In this document: positions 30,489 to 39,288 of the stretch, one piece after another
How positions within the stretch are numbered: the stretch's first letter is position 1
Layout: each line of letters starts with the position of its first letter
DNA from: Sphingomonas desiccabilis
GTDB lineage: Bacteria; Pseudomonadota; Alphaproteobacteria; Sphingomonadales; Sphingomonadaceae
Reading direction: 5' to 3'
Length of the DNA stretch: 64,000 bases
Assembly: GCF_004135605.1 (NCBI RefSeq)
Contig: NZ_SDPT01000003.1
Span: 310,001 to 374,000 of the forward strand
Position numbers and translations under genes: made by a program
The notes under the pieces: model-generated
Database searches by the model: none
Told to the model about the DNA's origin: nothing
The model's input: the letters and a program-made list of their open reading frames with translations, nothing else

Positions 30489-32501
30489 ATGCGCATCAAC
30501 AGACTGGTGGCGATGGTTGCGGCGGTGGCCGCGCTGGTCGGAGGTGTTTCGCTTGCCCAGGCGCCGGATGCGCCGCCGCTCACCCCCGCGCCGGCGATCG
30601 CCGCGCCCGAATTGCCGACCCTGGCGCCCGGAAGCATCGGAGCCCGTGCGTTGACCGCCGCCGACCTCGACGGCTGGCTCGACGGCTACCTGCCCTACGC
30701 CCTGCACAGCGGCGATATCGCCGGCGCGGTGGTGACGGTGGTCAAGGACGGGCAGGTGATCGCGGCGCGGGGCTATGGCTATGCCGATATCGCGAAGCGC
30801 CAGCCGGTGGACCCCGCGCGCACGCTGTTCCGTCCGGGATCGGTGTCGAAGCTGGTGACCTGGACGGCGGTGATGCAGCAGGTGGAGGCGGGCAGGCTCG
30901 ACCTCGACCGGGACGTCAACGCCTATCTCGATTTCCGCATCCCGCCTCGTCGCGGCCAGCCGGTGACGCTGCGCCAGATCATGACCCACACCGCCGGCTT
31001 CGAAGAGGCGATGAAGGACCTGATCCTCGACGATCCCCAGGACGTGCAGCCGCTGGGCGGTTATCTCAAGCGTTGGACGCCGCGCCGCATCTTCGACGCG
31101 GGTACGACGCCTGCCTATTCCAACTGGGCGACGGCGCTGGCCGGCTACATCGTCGAGCGGGTGTCGGGCGTGCCGTTCGACACCTATGTCGAGGAGCGTA
31201 TCTTCGCGCCGCTCGACATGCGCACCGCGACCTTTCGCCAGCCGCTCCCGGGCCGGCTCGCGCCGCTGATGGCCGTCGGCTATCCGCGCGCGTCGGAGCC
31301 TGCACAGCCGTTCGAGATCGTGGTGCCGGGCCCTGCGGGATCGCTGTCCGCTTCCGGCCTGGACATGGCCAAGTTCATGATCGCCCATCTGGAAAGCGGG
31401 CGCGGTATCCTGAGCCCCGCAACCGCGGCGACGATGCACGACAGTCCGCTCGACCACGTGGATCCGGCCTCGCTGATCCCGCCGCTCAACCGCATGGAGC
31501 TCGGTTTCTTCGAGACCAACATCAACGGGCGCGACGTGATCGCGCACCTTGGCGACACCAACAACTTCCACACGTCGCTGCACCTGTTCCGGGCGGAGCA
31601 TGTCGGCTTCTACGTCTCGTTCAACAGCGCCGGACGCGAGGGAGCCGCGCACGTCCTTCGCGGGCAGTTGTTCCAGGATTTCGCCGACCGCTACTTCCCG
31701 GCGACCGGCCGCGACGGGCGGGTGGATGCCCGGACTGCGGCCGAGCATGCGCGGATGATGGTCGGCCATTGGCAGAACAGCCGCCATTCGGAGTCCGCTT
31801 TCCCCGCGATCCTGAACCTGTTCGGCCAGAGCGAGGTGACCGTCGACGGTGAGGGGCGGCTGGTGGTTCCTGCCCTCACCGGGCCCGGCGGCGCGGTGCA
31901 GCGCTGGGAGGAGATCGCATCCTTCGTCTGGCGCGACGTCAACGGGCATGACCGGCTCGCCGCCAAGGTGGTGGACGGCAAGGTCGTGCGGTGGAGCTTC
32001 GACCTCGTCGCGCCCTTCATGGTGTTCGACCGTGTGCCGGCGTCGCTGTCGGCGGCGTGGCTGAAGCCGGCGCTCTATGCGAGCCTCGTCATCCTGCTGC
32101 TGACCGCGCTCTACTGGCCGGCGGGCTGGCTCCTGCGGCGCCGCTACAAGACGCCGATCGGGGTGCATGGCGCGGCGCTCAGGGCCTATCGCGCGACCCG
32201 GATCATGGCGCTGGCCGAGCTGCTGGTCCTTGCTGGCTGGGCGATCTTCGTGATCCAGGCGTTCAGCAGCATCTCGCTTCTCTCCGACCGCACGAACGGC
32301 GTGCTGTGGCTGCTGCAGATCGCCGGTGCGATCGTGTTCGTCGGCGCCGTCGGCATTGCCGGCTGGAATGCCTGGCTCACCTGGCGTGACGGGCGCGGCT
32401 GGACACGCAAGCTCTGGAGCCTGCTGGTGCTGCTCGCGACCGTCGTGGTGCTCTATGTCGCCTGGGCGTTCGGGCTGCTGGCGATGACGGTGAACTACTG
32501 A
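30489..32501 (+). CDS. Membrane-anchored serine hydrolase (class C beta-lactamase family) A
   Basis: Protein of 670 residues. Signal peptide, Pro/Ala linker, then a serine hydrolase domain with S118-V-S-K121 and Y210-S-N212. The last 150 residues hold about four transmembrane helices (from SLVILLLTALYWPAGW onward). The catalytic domain should be periplasmic. The family includes D-aminopeptidases, D-Ala-D-Ala carboxypeptidases, esterases and beta-lactamases. Next to a DgcA-like racemase and a peptide carrier, a peptidase acting on D-residues is the favoured guess. It is paralogous to the gene at 40859, the same layout included. Its stop overlaps the next ATG by one base. Confidence 0.88.
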   Translation: MRINRLVAMVAAVAALVGGVSLAQAPDAPPLTPAPAIAAPELPTLAPGSIGARALTAADLDGWLDGYLPYALHSGDIAGAVVTVVKDGQVIAARGYGYADIAKRQPVDPARTLFRPGSVSKLVTWTAVMQQVEAGRLDLDRDVNAYLDFRIPPRRGQPVTLRQIMTHTAGFEEAMKDLILDDPQDVQPLGGYLKRWTPRRIFDAGTTPAYSNWATALAGYIVERVSGVPFDTYVEERIFAPLDMRTATFRQPLPGRLAPLMAVGYPRASEPAQPFEIVVPGPAGSLSASGLDMAKFMIAHLESGRGILSPATAATMHDSPLDHVDPASLIPPLNRMELGFFETNINGRDVIAHLGDTNNFHTSLHLFRAEHVGFYVSFNSAGREGAAHVLRGQLFQDFADRYFPATGRDGRVDARTAAEHARMMVGHWQNSRHSESAFPAILNLFGQSEVTVDGEGRLVVPALTGPGGAVQRWEEIASFVWRDVNGHDRLAAKVVDGKVVRWSFDLVAPFMVFDRVPASLSAAWLKPALYASLVILLLTALYWPAGWLLRRRYKTPIGVHGAALRAYRATRIMALAELLVLAGWAIFVIQAFSSISLLSDRTNGVLWLLQIAGAIVFVGAVGIAGWNAWLTWRDGRGWTRKLWSLLVLLATVVVLYVAWAFGLLAMTVNY

Positions 32502-33514
32502 TGGGCGCGCTCCGCCTCTCGGTGGTGACCGACACGCTGCGGCTGGCCCGGCCCTTCCGGATCGCCGGCTATGTGTTCGACACCGCCGACGTGCTGGTGG
32601 TGATGCTCGACGACGGTATCCACCAGGGGCGCGGAGAGGCAGCGGGCGTCTACTACCTCGGCGACGACCTCGCGCACATGCGCGCGGCGATCGAGGAAGC
32701 ACGCACGGCAATCGAGGCGGGGCCGACGCGCGAGGAACTGCGCGCGATCCTGCCGCCGGGGGGCGCGCGCAATGCGATTGACGCGGCCCTTTGGGAGCTG
32801 GAGGCGCAGCGCACCGGCCGGCCGGTATGGGCGCTCGCGGGGCTCGAGTCGGAGCCCAGGCCGATCGTCACCACCTTTACGGTCAGTGCCGACACGCCCG
32901 AGACGATGGCAGCGGTCGCGCGCGGCTATGCCGAGGCCGTTTCGATCAAGGTCAAGCTGACGGGCGACCTCGACCTCGACCTCACCCGCGTCGCGGCCGT
33001 CCGGGCGGCGCGACCGGACGTGTGGCTGGGCGTGGACGGCAACCAGGGGTTCGTCGCGGCCGATCTCGAAGCGCTGGTCGCGGGTCTGGGCGCCTACCGC
33101 GTCTCGCTGCTCGAACAGCCGCTCGCGCGGGGGCGGGAGGCAGAGCTGGAGGGGTTTCGCTCGCCGATCCCGATCGCGGGCGACGAGAGCCTGTTGTCGC
33201 TTGCCGACGTGGCGCCGGCCAAGGGCCGGTTCGACGTGGTCAACATCAAGCTCGACAAATGCGGGGGCCTTACCGAGGGGCTGCTGATGGCGGCCGAGGC
33301 ACGCCGGCTGGGGCTGGGCGTGATGGTGGGCACCATGATCGGCACCAGCCTGGCGACGGCGCCGGGCTTCGTGCTGGGGCAGATTGCGGACCTGGTCGAC
33401 CTGGATGGCCCCACTTTCCTGGCGGCGGATCGCACGCCGGCGGTCACCTACCGCGACGGCACCCTCCATGCAGGGCCCGAGGTTTGGGGCGCCCCCCGGA
33501 AGGCAGGGGCATGA
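32501..33514 (+). CDS. dgcA: N-acetyl-D-glutamate racemase (DgcA-like), enolase superfamily
   Basis: Protein of 337 residues from the dipeptide-epimerase branch of the enolase superfamily. Catalytic lysines are seen in SIKVKL (K150, K152) and LDKCGG (K253). Metal ligands are D179 (GVDGNQG), E205 (LLEQPL) and D228 (AGDES). DLDGP near the C-terminus is shared by dipeptide epimerases. On sequence alone it could be an L-Ala-D/L-Glu epimerase. A DgcN-like gene in the same locus favours the DgcA role, interconverting N-acetyl-D- and N-acetyl-L-glutamate. Both readings link to D-glutamate from peptidoglycan. Overlaps the peptide carrier gene by 4 bp. Confidence 0.8.
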   Translation: MGALRLSVVTDTLRLARPFRIAGYVFDTADVLVVMLDDGIHQGRGEAAGVYYLGDDLAHMRAAIEEARTAIEAGPTREELRAILPPGGARNAIDAALWELEAQRTGRPVWALAGLESEPRPIVTTFTVSADTPETMAAVARGYAEAVSIKVKLTGDLDLDLTRVAAVRAARPDVWLGVDGNQGFVAADLEALVAGLGAYRVSLLEQPLARGREAELEGFRSPIPIAGDESLLSLADVAPAKGRFDVVNIKLDKCGGLTEGLLMAAEARRLGLGVMVGTMIGTSLATAPGFVLGQIADLVDLDGPTFLAADRTPAVTYRDGTLHAGPEVWGAPRKAGA

Positions 33515-34761
33515 GCGAGCCCCGCGCCTGGTTCGGCCAGCCGCGCGGGCTGACGATCCTGTTCCTGACGAACATGTGGGAGCAATTTTCCTACTACGGC
33601 ATGCGCGCGCTGCTCGTCTATTACATGACCAAGCAGCTGATGATGGCGCAGGGAACCGCGTCGATCGTCTACGGCACCTACACCGCCTGCGCCTATTTCA
33701 CGCCGATCTTGGGCGGGGTGATCGCCGACCGGCTGCTGGGCAAGCGGCGGGCGATCATCCTGGGCGGCTCGATCATGGCCGCCGGGCACTTCATGATGGC
33801 ATTCGAGTCGCTGTTCTACCCGGCGCTCGCCACCATCGCGATCGGCAACGGGCTGTTCCTGCCGAGCCTGCCGAGCCAGATCGACGACCTGTATGCGCCC
33901 GGCGATCCGCGCGTCGGCTGGGCGTACAACGTCTACTACGTGGGGGTGAACATCGGCGGCTTCCTGGCGCCGCTGGTCTGCGGGACGCTGGGCGAGCTCT
34001 ACGGATGGCACTGGGGGTTCGGTGCGGCCGGGATCGGCATGGTAGGAGGCCTCGCCATCTATTTGTGGGGCCAACGCTATCTGCGGGAGCAGGCGCGCCG
34101 TCCCGTTGTCGAGCGGGGCGCGGCCCCGCAGGTACGATTCCCGCGGGAGACTGCGGTGCTGCTGCTGGCGATCGGCCTGTCGGTGACGGTGTTCCGCAGC
34201 GCCTATGAGCAGGTCGGCAACACCGTCGCGCTATGGGCCGACGTGGGCGTGGATCGCCGTGCAGGCGGCAGCGTCATCCCGATGACCTGGTTCCAGGCGC
34301 TCAACCCGCTGCTGGTGATGGTGATGACGCCGCCGCTGCTCGTCTTCTGGCGGCACCGTGCAGAACGCGGCCGCGTGGCGCGGCCGGCGCACAAGATGGC
34401 GGCCGGGGCACTGGTGGTGGGCGGCGCCTATCTGCTGCTCGCCGCACTGGAGGGGATCGGCGGACCAAGCCATTGGGCTTGGCTGGTGCTGTTCTTCGTC
34501 CTGCTGACGCTCGGCGAACTCTACATCCTGCCGACCGGCCTCGGGCTGTTCGCGCGGCTGGCACCGGCCGGCCTCGGCGCGACGACGGTGGCGGCCTGGT
34601 ACCTGGCCACCTTCGCGGGAAGCCTCACGGCCGGCCTGGTGGGTACGCTGTGGAGCCGGACCGGCCACGCCACCTTCTTCCTCATGCTGGCAGGGCTCGC
34701 CGTGCTCGCGGCGGTGATGCTGCGCGCGCTCGATCCCGTGGAGCAGCGGCTCGAGCGTTAA
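33511..34761 (+). CDS. POT/PTR2-family peptide:H+ symporter with altered ExxER motif
   Basis: Inner-membrane carrier of 416 residues for di- and tripeptides (MFS fold). The N-terminus carries FLTNMWEQFSYYGMRALL, the family signature, and YNVYYVGVNIGGFLAPL the second PTR2 signature. In the canonical ExxERF motif the first Glu and the Arg couple protons; here the residues are N21-M-W-E24-Q25, so both are replaced. The carrier may use another coupling route or prefer other substrates. At 416 residues it is a little short of most POTs. It follows the racemase directly, so its peptide probably contains the racemase substrate. Confidence 0.9.
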   Translation: MSEPRAWFGQPRGLTILFLTNMWEQFSYYGMRALLVYYMTKQLMMAQGTASIVYGTYTACAYFTPILGGVIADRLLGKRRAIILGGSIMAAGHFMMAFESLFYPALATIAIGNGLFLPSLPSQIDDLYAPGDPRVGWAYNVYYVGVNIGGFLAPLVCGTLGELYGWHWGFGAAGIGMVGGLAIYLWGQRYLREQARRPVVERGAAPQVRFPRETAVLLLAIGLSVTVFRSAYEQVGNTVALWADVGVDRRAGGSVIPMTWFQALNPLLVMVMTPPLLVFWRHRAERGRVARPAHKMAAGALVVGGAYLLLAALEGIGGPSHWAWLVLFFVLLTLGELYILPTGLGLFARLAPAGLGATTVAAWYLATFAGSLTAGLVGTLWSRTGHATFFLMLAGLAVLAAVMLRALDPVEQRLER

Positions 34762-34781
34762 GAGGAACACATATAATCAGG

Positions 34782-34817
34782 TTGACTATTCTCCGATTAG
34801 GACAATAGTTTCTGAAA
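34782..34817 (+). promoter_or_regulatory. Promoter/operator block, copy 2
   Basis: Same block as at 30398-30433: TTGACT, then ATTCTCCGAT, then TTAGGACA; 21 of the first 23 bases agree. The right-hand arm is weaker (TTTCTGA). It lies 28 bases upstream of the receptor start, which ties the receptor and its downstream genes to the XRE-cupin regulator. Confidence 0.6.
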
Positions 34818-34845
34818 AAGCACTTGATGCTTCGCGGGGGTGGCG

Positions 34846-37119
34846 ATGAAGAAGACGGTCCTGGCCTGCTCGATCTCCGGCGCATTGGCCGCGCTGTTCC
34901 TCGCAGGCGGCGCATCGGCCCAGTCGATGGCGCCCAGTCCGGACTCTACGGCGGCGGAGCAATCCGGCGCCGCCTCCCGCGCCCAGGACACTGTCCCCAC
35001 CGAGGATGTCGTCGTGACTGCGCAGAAGCGCCGGCAGGTGCTGATCGACGTACCGCAGTCGGTGTCGGTGGTCGGCGGTGAGGCGCTGGAGCGGCAGCAG
35101 GCGTTTAGCTTCCAAGACTATGCGAAGCTGGTGGCGGGCCTGCAACTCGCTCAGAGCAACCCCGGCGAGGCGCGGATCGTGCTGCGCGGCATCAACACCG
35201 GCGGCGTCGCCGCGACGGTCGCCACCTATGTCGACGAAACGCCGTTCGGATCGTCGAGCGGCCAGGTCAACGCCGCCATCCTGGCGGGTGAGTTCGACAC
35301 CTTTGACGTCGAACGGGTGGAGGTGCTGCGGGGACCGCAGGGAACGCTGTACGGGGCGAGCTCGCTGGGCGGCGTTCTGAAGTTCGTCACCACCCCGCCG
35401 CACCTGGATGCCGTGGAAGCGCGGGGCCGCGCTTCCGTCGAGACGGTGGAGGGCGGCGATCTCTCCTACATGGGATCCGCGGTGGTCAACGTGCCGCTTT
35501 CGGACAAGATGGCGGTGCGCGCCTCCGGCTTCTACCGGGACTATGGCGGCTATGTGGATTCGATCGGTACCGGCGGGTCCGACGTCCAGAAGAACATCAA
35601 TGATTCCAAAAGCTACGGCGGGCGCGTGTCCGCGCTGTTCAAGCCGAGCGAGAGCTTCCAGATCCGCCTGACCGCGATCCTCCAGAACCTGAACACCGAT
35701 GCCGGCAATCTGGTGGAGAGCGATCCGGCGACCCTCCGCACCCTCTATGGCCGCCAGAGCCAGTCGCAATATGTGCCGGAGTACACCGACATCGCCTACC
35801 GGCTCTACAATGGCGCCTTCGATGTCGACCTGGGCTTCGCAACGCTCACATCGTCCACCAGCTACAGCACGCTCAAGCAGTCGCTGCGCGACGACCTCAC
35901 CGTCTCCTACGGCAGCCAACTGGGCCTGTACGACGATGCCACGGGGCCGCTCGCGGACATCGGCCTGGTTCAGCAGACGAACACCGAACGCTTCACCCAG
36001 GAAGTGCGCTTGTCCTCGCCCGCGAGCGACACCTTCGAATGGCTGGTCGGCGGGTACTACAACCACGAAAAGGGCGAGATCCTGCAACGGATCGACGTGT
36101 ACGAGCCCGGCACCTTCACGATCTTCGACGGCGTGCCGCAGCTGTTCGATGGCGGGACCCGGTCGCGCTATGAGGAGTTCGCCGGCTTTGCGAACGGCAC
36201 GATCCATTTCGGGCCCCGTTTCGACCTGACGCTGGGCGGCCGGTACAGCCACAACGACCAGGACGCGGACCAGGGCGGGACCGGGCAGCTCGCGCCGCCG
36301 GCCCTGGAATCGGCGTCGAAGGAGGACGTGTTCACCTGGTCGGTCGCACCCAAGTTCAAGCTCGGTCAGAGCGTCGCGCTCTACGCTCGGGCGGCCAAGG
36401 GATTCCGGCCGGGCGGCCCGAACATCGTACCGCCCAACGCGCCGACCGGAATCTCCACCTATGATTCCGATTCGCTCATCAGCTACGAGATCGGGTTCAA
36501 GGCGGAGACGGCCGACCGCAGCTTCAGCATCGATGTCGCGGCATTCCACATCGATTGGAAGGACATCCAGCTGTTTGCGCAGGTGGAGGACTTCGGCATC
36601 AACGCCAACGGCGGCAAGGCCAAGAGCGAGGGGGTCGAGTTCACCGCGATCCTGCGTCCGACCCGCGGCTTCGTGGTATCGCTGAACGGCGCCTACACCG
36701 ATGCCAAGCTGCGGGAGGACACGGATCTCGCGATCGTGGGCGGGCGCAAGGGCGACCAACTGCCCTACACGCCGAAGGTCGCGGTATCCGCCAACGCCGA
36801 TTACGACTGGGACATGGGGAACGGCACCAAGCCGTACGTCGGCGCTTCGCTGCGCTTCCTGGGCGACCAGTCCGGCCCCTACAGCCCCGCGTTCGTGGCG
36901 GCCACCGGCCGGCAGTTCCGCATCCCGTCCTATGCCGTCGTCGACCTGCGCGCCGGCATCGAGTTCGACCGGTTCTCGATCGAGGCCTATGCGAAGAACC
37001 TGACCAACTCGGAGGGCAAGACCAGCGTGGTCGGGGAGGGCAACTATCCCTTCGGCGCGGTGGGTACCGGCGTAATCCGGCCTCGAAGCGTGGGCGTGAC
37101 GCTCGGCGCGGGGTTCTGA
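34846..37119 (+). CDS. TonB-dependent receptor 3
   Basis: Outer-membrane receptor of 757 residues. The signal peptide MKKTVLACSISGALAALFLA is cut near ASAQ. The plug has DVVVTAQKRRQVLIDVPQSV, VLRGINTGG, and VEVLRGPQGTLYGASSLGG. The barrel ends in VTLGAGF, with terminal Phe. It belongs to the smaller sphingomonad VVVTAQKR class used for many kinds of small molecules. The ATG at 34846 is preferred over the GTG at 34840. It heads a run with the DgcN-like gene four bases downstream. A peptide or muropeptide substrate is inferred from context. Confidence 0.93.
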   Translation: MKKTVLACSISGALAALFLAGGASAQSMAPSPDSTAAEQSGAASRAQDTVPTEDVVVTAQKRRQVLIDVPQSVSVVGGEALERQQAFSFQDYAKLVAGLQLAQSNPGEARIVLRGINTGGVAATVATYVDETPFGSSSGQVNAAILAGEFDTFDVERVEVLRGPQGTLYGASSLGGVLKFVTTPPHLDAVEARGRASVETVEGGDLSYMGSAVVNVPLSDKMAVRASGFYRDYGGYVDSIGTGGSDVQKNINDSKSYGGRVSALFKPSESFQIRLTAILQNLNTDAGNLVESDPATLRTLYGRQSQSQYVPEYTDIAYRLYNGAFDVDLGFATLTSSTSYSTLKQSLRDDLTVSYGSQLGLYDDATGPLADIGLVQQTNTERFTQEVRLSSPASDTFEWLVGGYYNHEKGEILQRIDVYEPGTFTIFDGVPQLFDGGTRSRYEEFAGFANGTIHFGPRFDLTLGGRYSHNDQDADQGGTGQLAPPALESASKEDVFTWSVAPKFKLGQSVALYARAAKGFRPGGPNIVPPNAPTGISTYDSDSLISYEIGFKAETADRSFSIDVAAFHIDWKDIQLFAQVEDFGINANGGKAKSEGVEFTAILRPTRGFVVSLNGAYTDAKLREDTDLAIVGGRKGDQLPYTPKVAVSANADYDWDMGNGTKPYVGASLRFLGDQSGPYSPAFVAATGRQFRIPSYAVVDLRAGIEFDRFSIEAYAKNLTNSEGKTSVVGEGNYPFGAVGTGVIRPRSVGVTLGAGF

Positions 37120-37123
37120 GGTC

Positions 37124-38176
37124 GTGACCGGCCTCGGCCTTGCCGCTTCCGCAGCCCTCGGCGGGGTGCATGCGCTGCCCGCGCCCTATCTGCTGTTCCT
37201 GGGGGATGTCACCGAGCCGGGCTTTGCCAAGACCGCCTTCGGCCTGCGGGACTGGGCGGGCGACCGCTGCATCGGCGAGCATGCGCTGCCGAATGCCAGC
37301 GTCACGACCGGGCTGGAGCGGCTGACGCCGGCGGAGGCGGCCGCACGCGGTGCCCGGGCGATGGTGATCGGCGTCGCCAACCAGGGCGGGGTGATCCCGC
37401 CCGGCTGGATGCCAGAGCTGCTCGCCGCGATCGAGGCCGGGCTCGACCTGGTGGCCGGCATGCACCGCCGGCTGGGCGAGATCGATGCCTTGCGCGAAGC
37501 GGCCGCCAGGCACGGCGTGCGCCTGCATGACCTGCGCGTGCCACCGGCCGACCTGCCGATCGCGACCGGGCGCAAGCGTTCGGGGCGGCGGCTGCTGACG
37601 GTCGGCACCGACTGCGCGCTGGGCAAGAAATACACCGCGCTGGCGATCGCGCGCGGCCTCGCGGCGCGCGGCGTGGATGCCATGTTTCGCGCGAGCGGCC
37701 AGACCGGGATCATGATCGCGGGGCAGGGGATCGCCATCGACGCGGTGATCGCCGACTTCGCCGCAGGGGCTGCCGAGTTGCTGAGTCCCGATGCCGCACC
37801 CGAGCATCTCGACGTGATCGAGGGGCAGGGATCGCTGTTCCATCCGGCCTATGCGGCGGTGTCGCTGGCGCTGCTCCACGGAAGCCAGCCCGATGCGTTC
37901 GTGGTCTGCCATCAGCCCGGCCGGCAGGGAATCCTGGGGACGCCGGGCTATCCGGTGCCGCCGATCGAGGCGGTGATCGAACAGACGGTGCTGGTGGGGC
38001 GGCTGACCAACCCCGCGATCCGCTGCGTGGGGATCAGCCTCAACACCGGCGGCATGACCGAGCAGGAGGCCGCTCGGGTCATCGCCGATACCGGCGCGCA
38101 GCTGGGCCTGCCCGCCGCCGACCCGATCCGGGGCGGCGAAGCCTTCGAACGGCTGCTCGACGCATGCCAGGGCTGA
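37124..38176 (+). CDS. dgcN: D-glutamate N-acetyltransferase (DgcN-like, DUF1611 family)
   Basis: Protein of 350 residues from the DUF1611 family. A Rossmann-like N-terminal domain is followed by a P-loop-like GTDCALGKKYT (161-171). The C-terminal domain contains GQGSLFHPAY and VVCHQPGR. Members named DgcN are reported to acetylate D-glutamate, giving N-acetyl-D-glutamate for DgcA. The name rests on family and on the DgcA-like gene 4 kb upstream. The deacetylase needed to release L-glutamate is not in the window. GTG start four bases after the receptor stop. It overlaps the next gene by 13 bp. Confidence 0.82.
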   Translation: MTGLGLAASAALGGVHALPAPYLLFLGDVTEPGFAKTAFGLRDWAGDRCIGEHALPNASVTTGLERLTPAEAAARGARAMVIGVANQGGVIPPGWMPELLAAIEAGLDLVAGMHRRLGEIDALREAAARHGVRLHDLRVPPADLPIATGRKRSGRRLLTVGTDCALGKKYTALAIARGLAARGVDAMFRASGQTGIMIAGQGIAIDAVIADFAAGAAELLSPDAAPEHLDVIEGQGSLFHPAYAAVSLALLHGSQPDAFVVCHQPGRQGILGTPGYPVPPIEAVIEQTVLVGRLTNPAIRCVGISLNTGGMTEQEAARVIADTGAQLGLPAADPIRGGEAFERLLDACQG

Positions 38177-39288
38177 GCCCGGTCGCGGCCGACCGGTTTC
38201 GCCGGTTCGTGCTGCCGGGGCTCGCGTTCAAGGCGGTGGTGATCGGCGGCGGCTATGCGACCGGCCGCGAGATCGCCGAGTTCTTCCTGCCCGCGGGCCC
38301 CTGGGGCGGGCTCGCGGCGATGCTGCTGGCGACGCTGATCTGGGCGGTCGTGGCGGCCGCGACCTTTCACCTCGCTCACAGGATCGGCGCCCGCGACTAT
38401 CGGACCTTCTTCAAGGCGCTGCTCGGGCGGGCATGGGTAGCGTTCGAGGCGGCGTACCTAGTGTTCATCGTCCTGATCCTGGCCGTGTTCGGAGCGGCCG
38501 CCGGCGCCATTGCGCAGGCAACGCTGGGCGTGCCGGCAGCGGTGGGAACGGTCGCGCTGATGGTCGGGATCATCGCCTGCGTCGCCTGGGGCAATGCCGG
38601 AGTCGAGCGGGTGTTCGTCTGGGTCTCGGTGCTGCTCTATGCGACCTATGCAGCCTTTCTGTTGCTGGCGCTGACCGGGGTCGGCGATCGCATCGCCGCG
38701 GCCTTCGCGAGCGCATCCCCGCCATCGGGCGACTGGGCGCTCGGGGGCATCACCTATGCCGGCTATAATGTCGTCGGTGCGGTGATCGTACTGCCGGTGA
38801 CGCGACATTTTCGGTCGGGCCGCGACGCGGTGGTCGCCGGGATGGTCGCGGCACCGCTGGCGATGGTTCCCGCGCTGCTGTTCTTCGTCAGCATGACCGC
38901 GTTCCTGCCGGAAATCGCGACCGCGGTCCTGCCGTCGGACCATATCCTCGTCCGGCTCGGGCACCCCGGCTTTCACCTCCTCTTCCAGGCGATGATCTTC
39001 GCGGCGCTGCTGGAGAGCGGCAGCGGCGCGGTGCACGCGGTCAACGAGCGGATCGCCCATGCAAGCGCGGGGCGGATCGTGCTGCGGCCGGTATCGCGCG
39101 CGCTCGCCGCCCTGGCGTTGCTGGTGCCGTGCATGCTGATCGCCGAGCGCATCGGGCTGGTGGCGCTGATCGCCTCTGGGTATCGCGCGCTCGCCTGGAT
39201 CCTGATCCTCCTCTACGTCCTGCCGCTGCTCGGGATGGTGGCGCTCCGCCGCATCGCAGCCCCGGCGATCCAGCCGGAGACGCCATGA
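38164..39288 (+). CDS. YkvI-like membrane protein
   Basis: Integral membrane protein of 374 residues with about ten helices, resembling the YkvI family, which is distantly related to amino-acid/cation symporters of the LeuT/APC fold. GGGYATGREIAEFF near the N-terminus is the recognisable stretch. The substrate is unproven. Between dgcN-like and serine hydrolase genes, an amino acid such as glutamate or another D-amino acid is plausible. Start overlaps dgcN by 13 bp; its stop overlaps the next start by 4 bp. Confidence 0.8.
   Translation: MPGLSPVAADRFRRFVLPGLAFKAVVIGGGYATGREIAEFFLPAGPWGGLAAMLLATLIWAVVAAATFHLAHRIGARDYRTFFKALLGRAWVAFEAAYLVFIVLILAVFGAAAGAIAQATLGVPAAVGTVALMVGIIACVAWGNAGVERVFVWVSVLLYATYAAFLLLALTGVGDRIAAAFASASPPSGDWALGGITYAGYNVVGAVIVLPVTRHFRSGRDAVVAGMVAAPLAMVPALLFFVSMTAFLPEIATAVLPSDHILVRLGHPGFHLLFQAMIFAALLESGSGAVHAVNERIAHASAGRIVLRPVSRALAALALLVPCMLIAERIGLVALIASGYRALAWILILLYVLPLLGMVALRRIAAPAIQPETP

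Noticed and set aside
32501..33514. Naming the racemase plainly as L-Ala-D/L-Glu epimerase
   Set aside because: Catalytic residues and DLDGP are compatible, but a DgcN-like gene in the same locus makes the DgcA role more likely; the alternative is kept in the entry.
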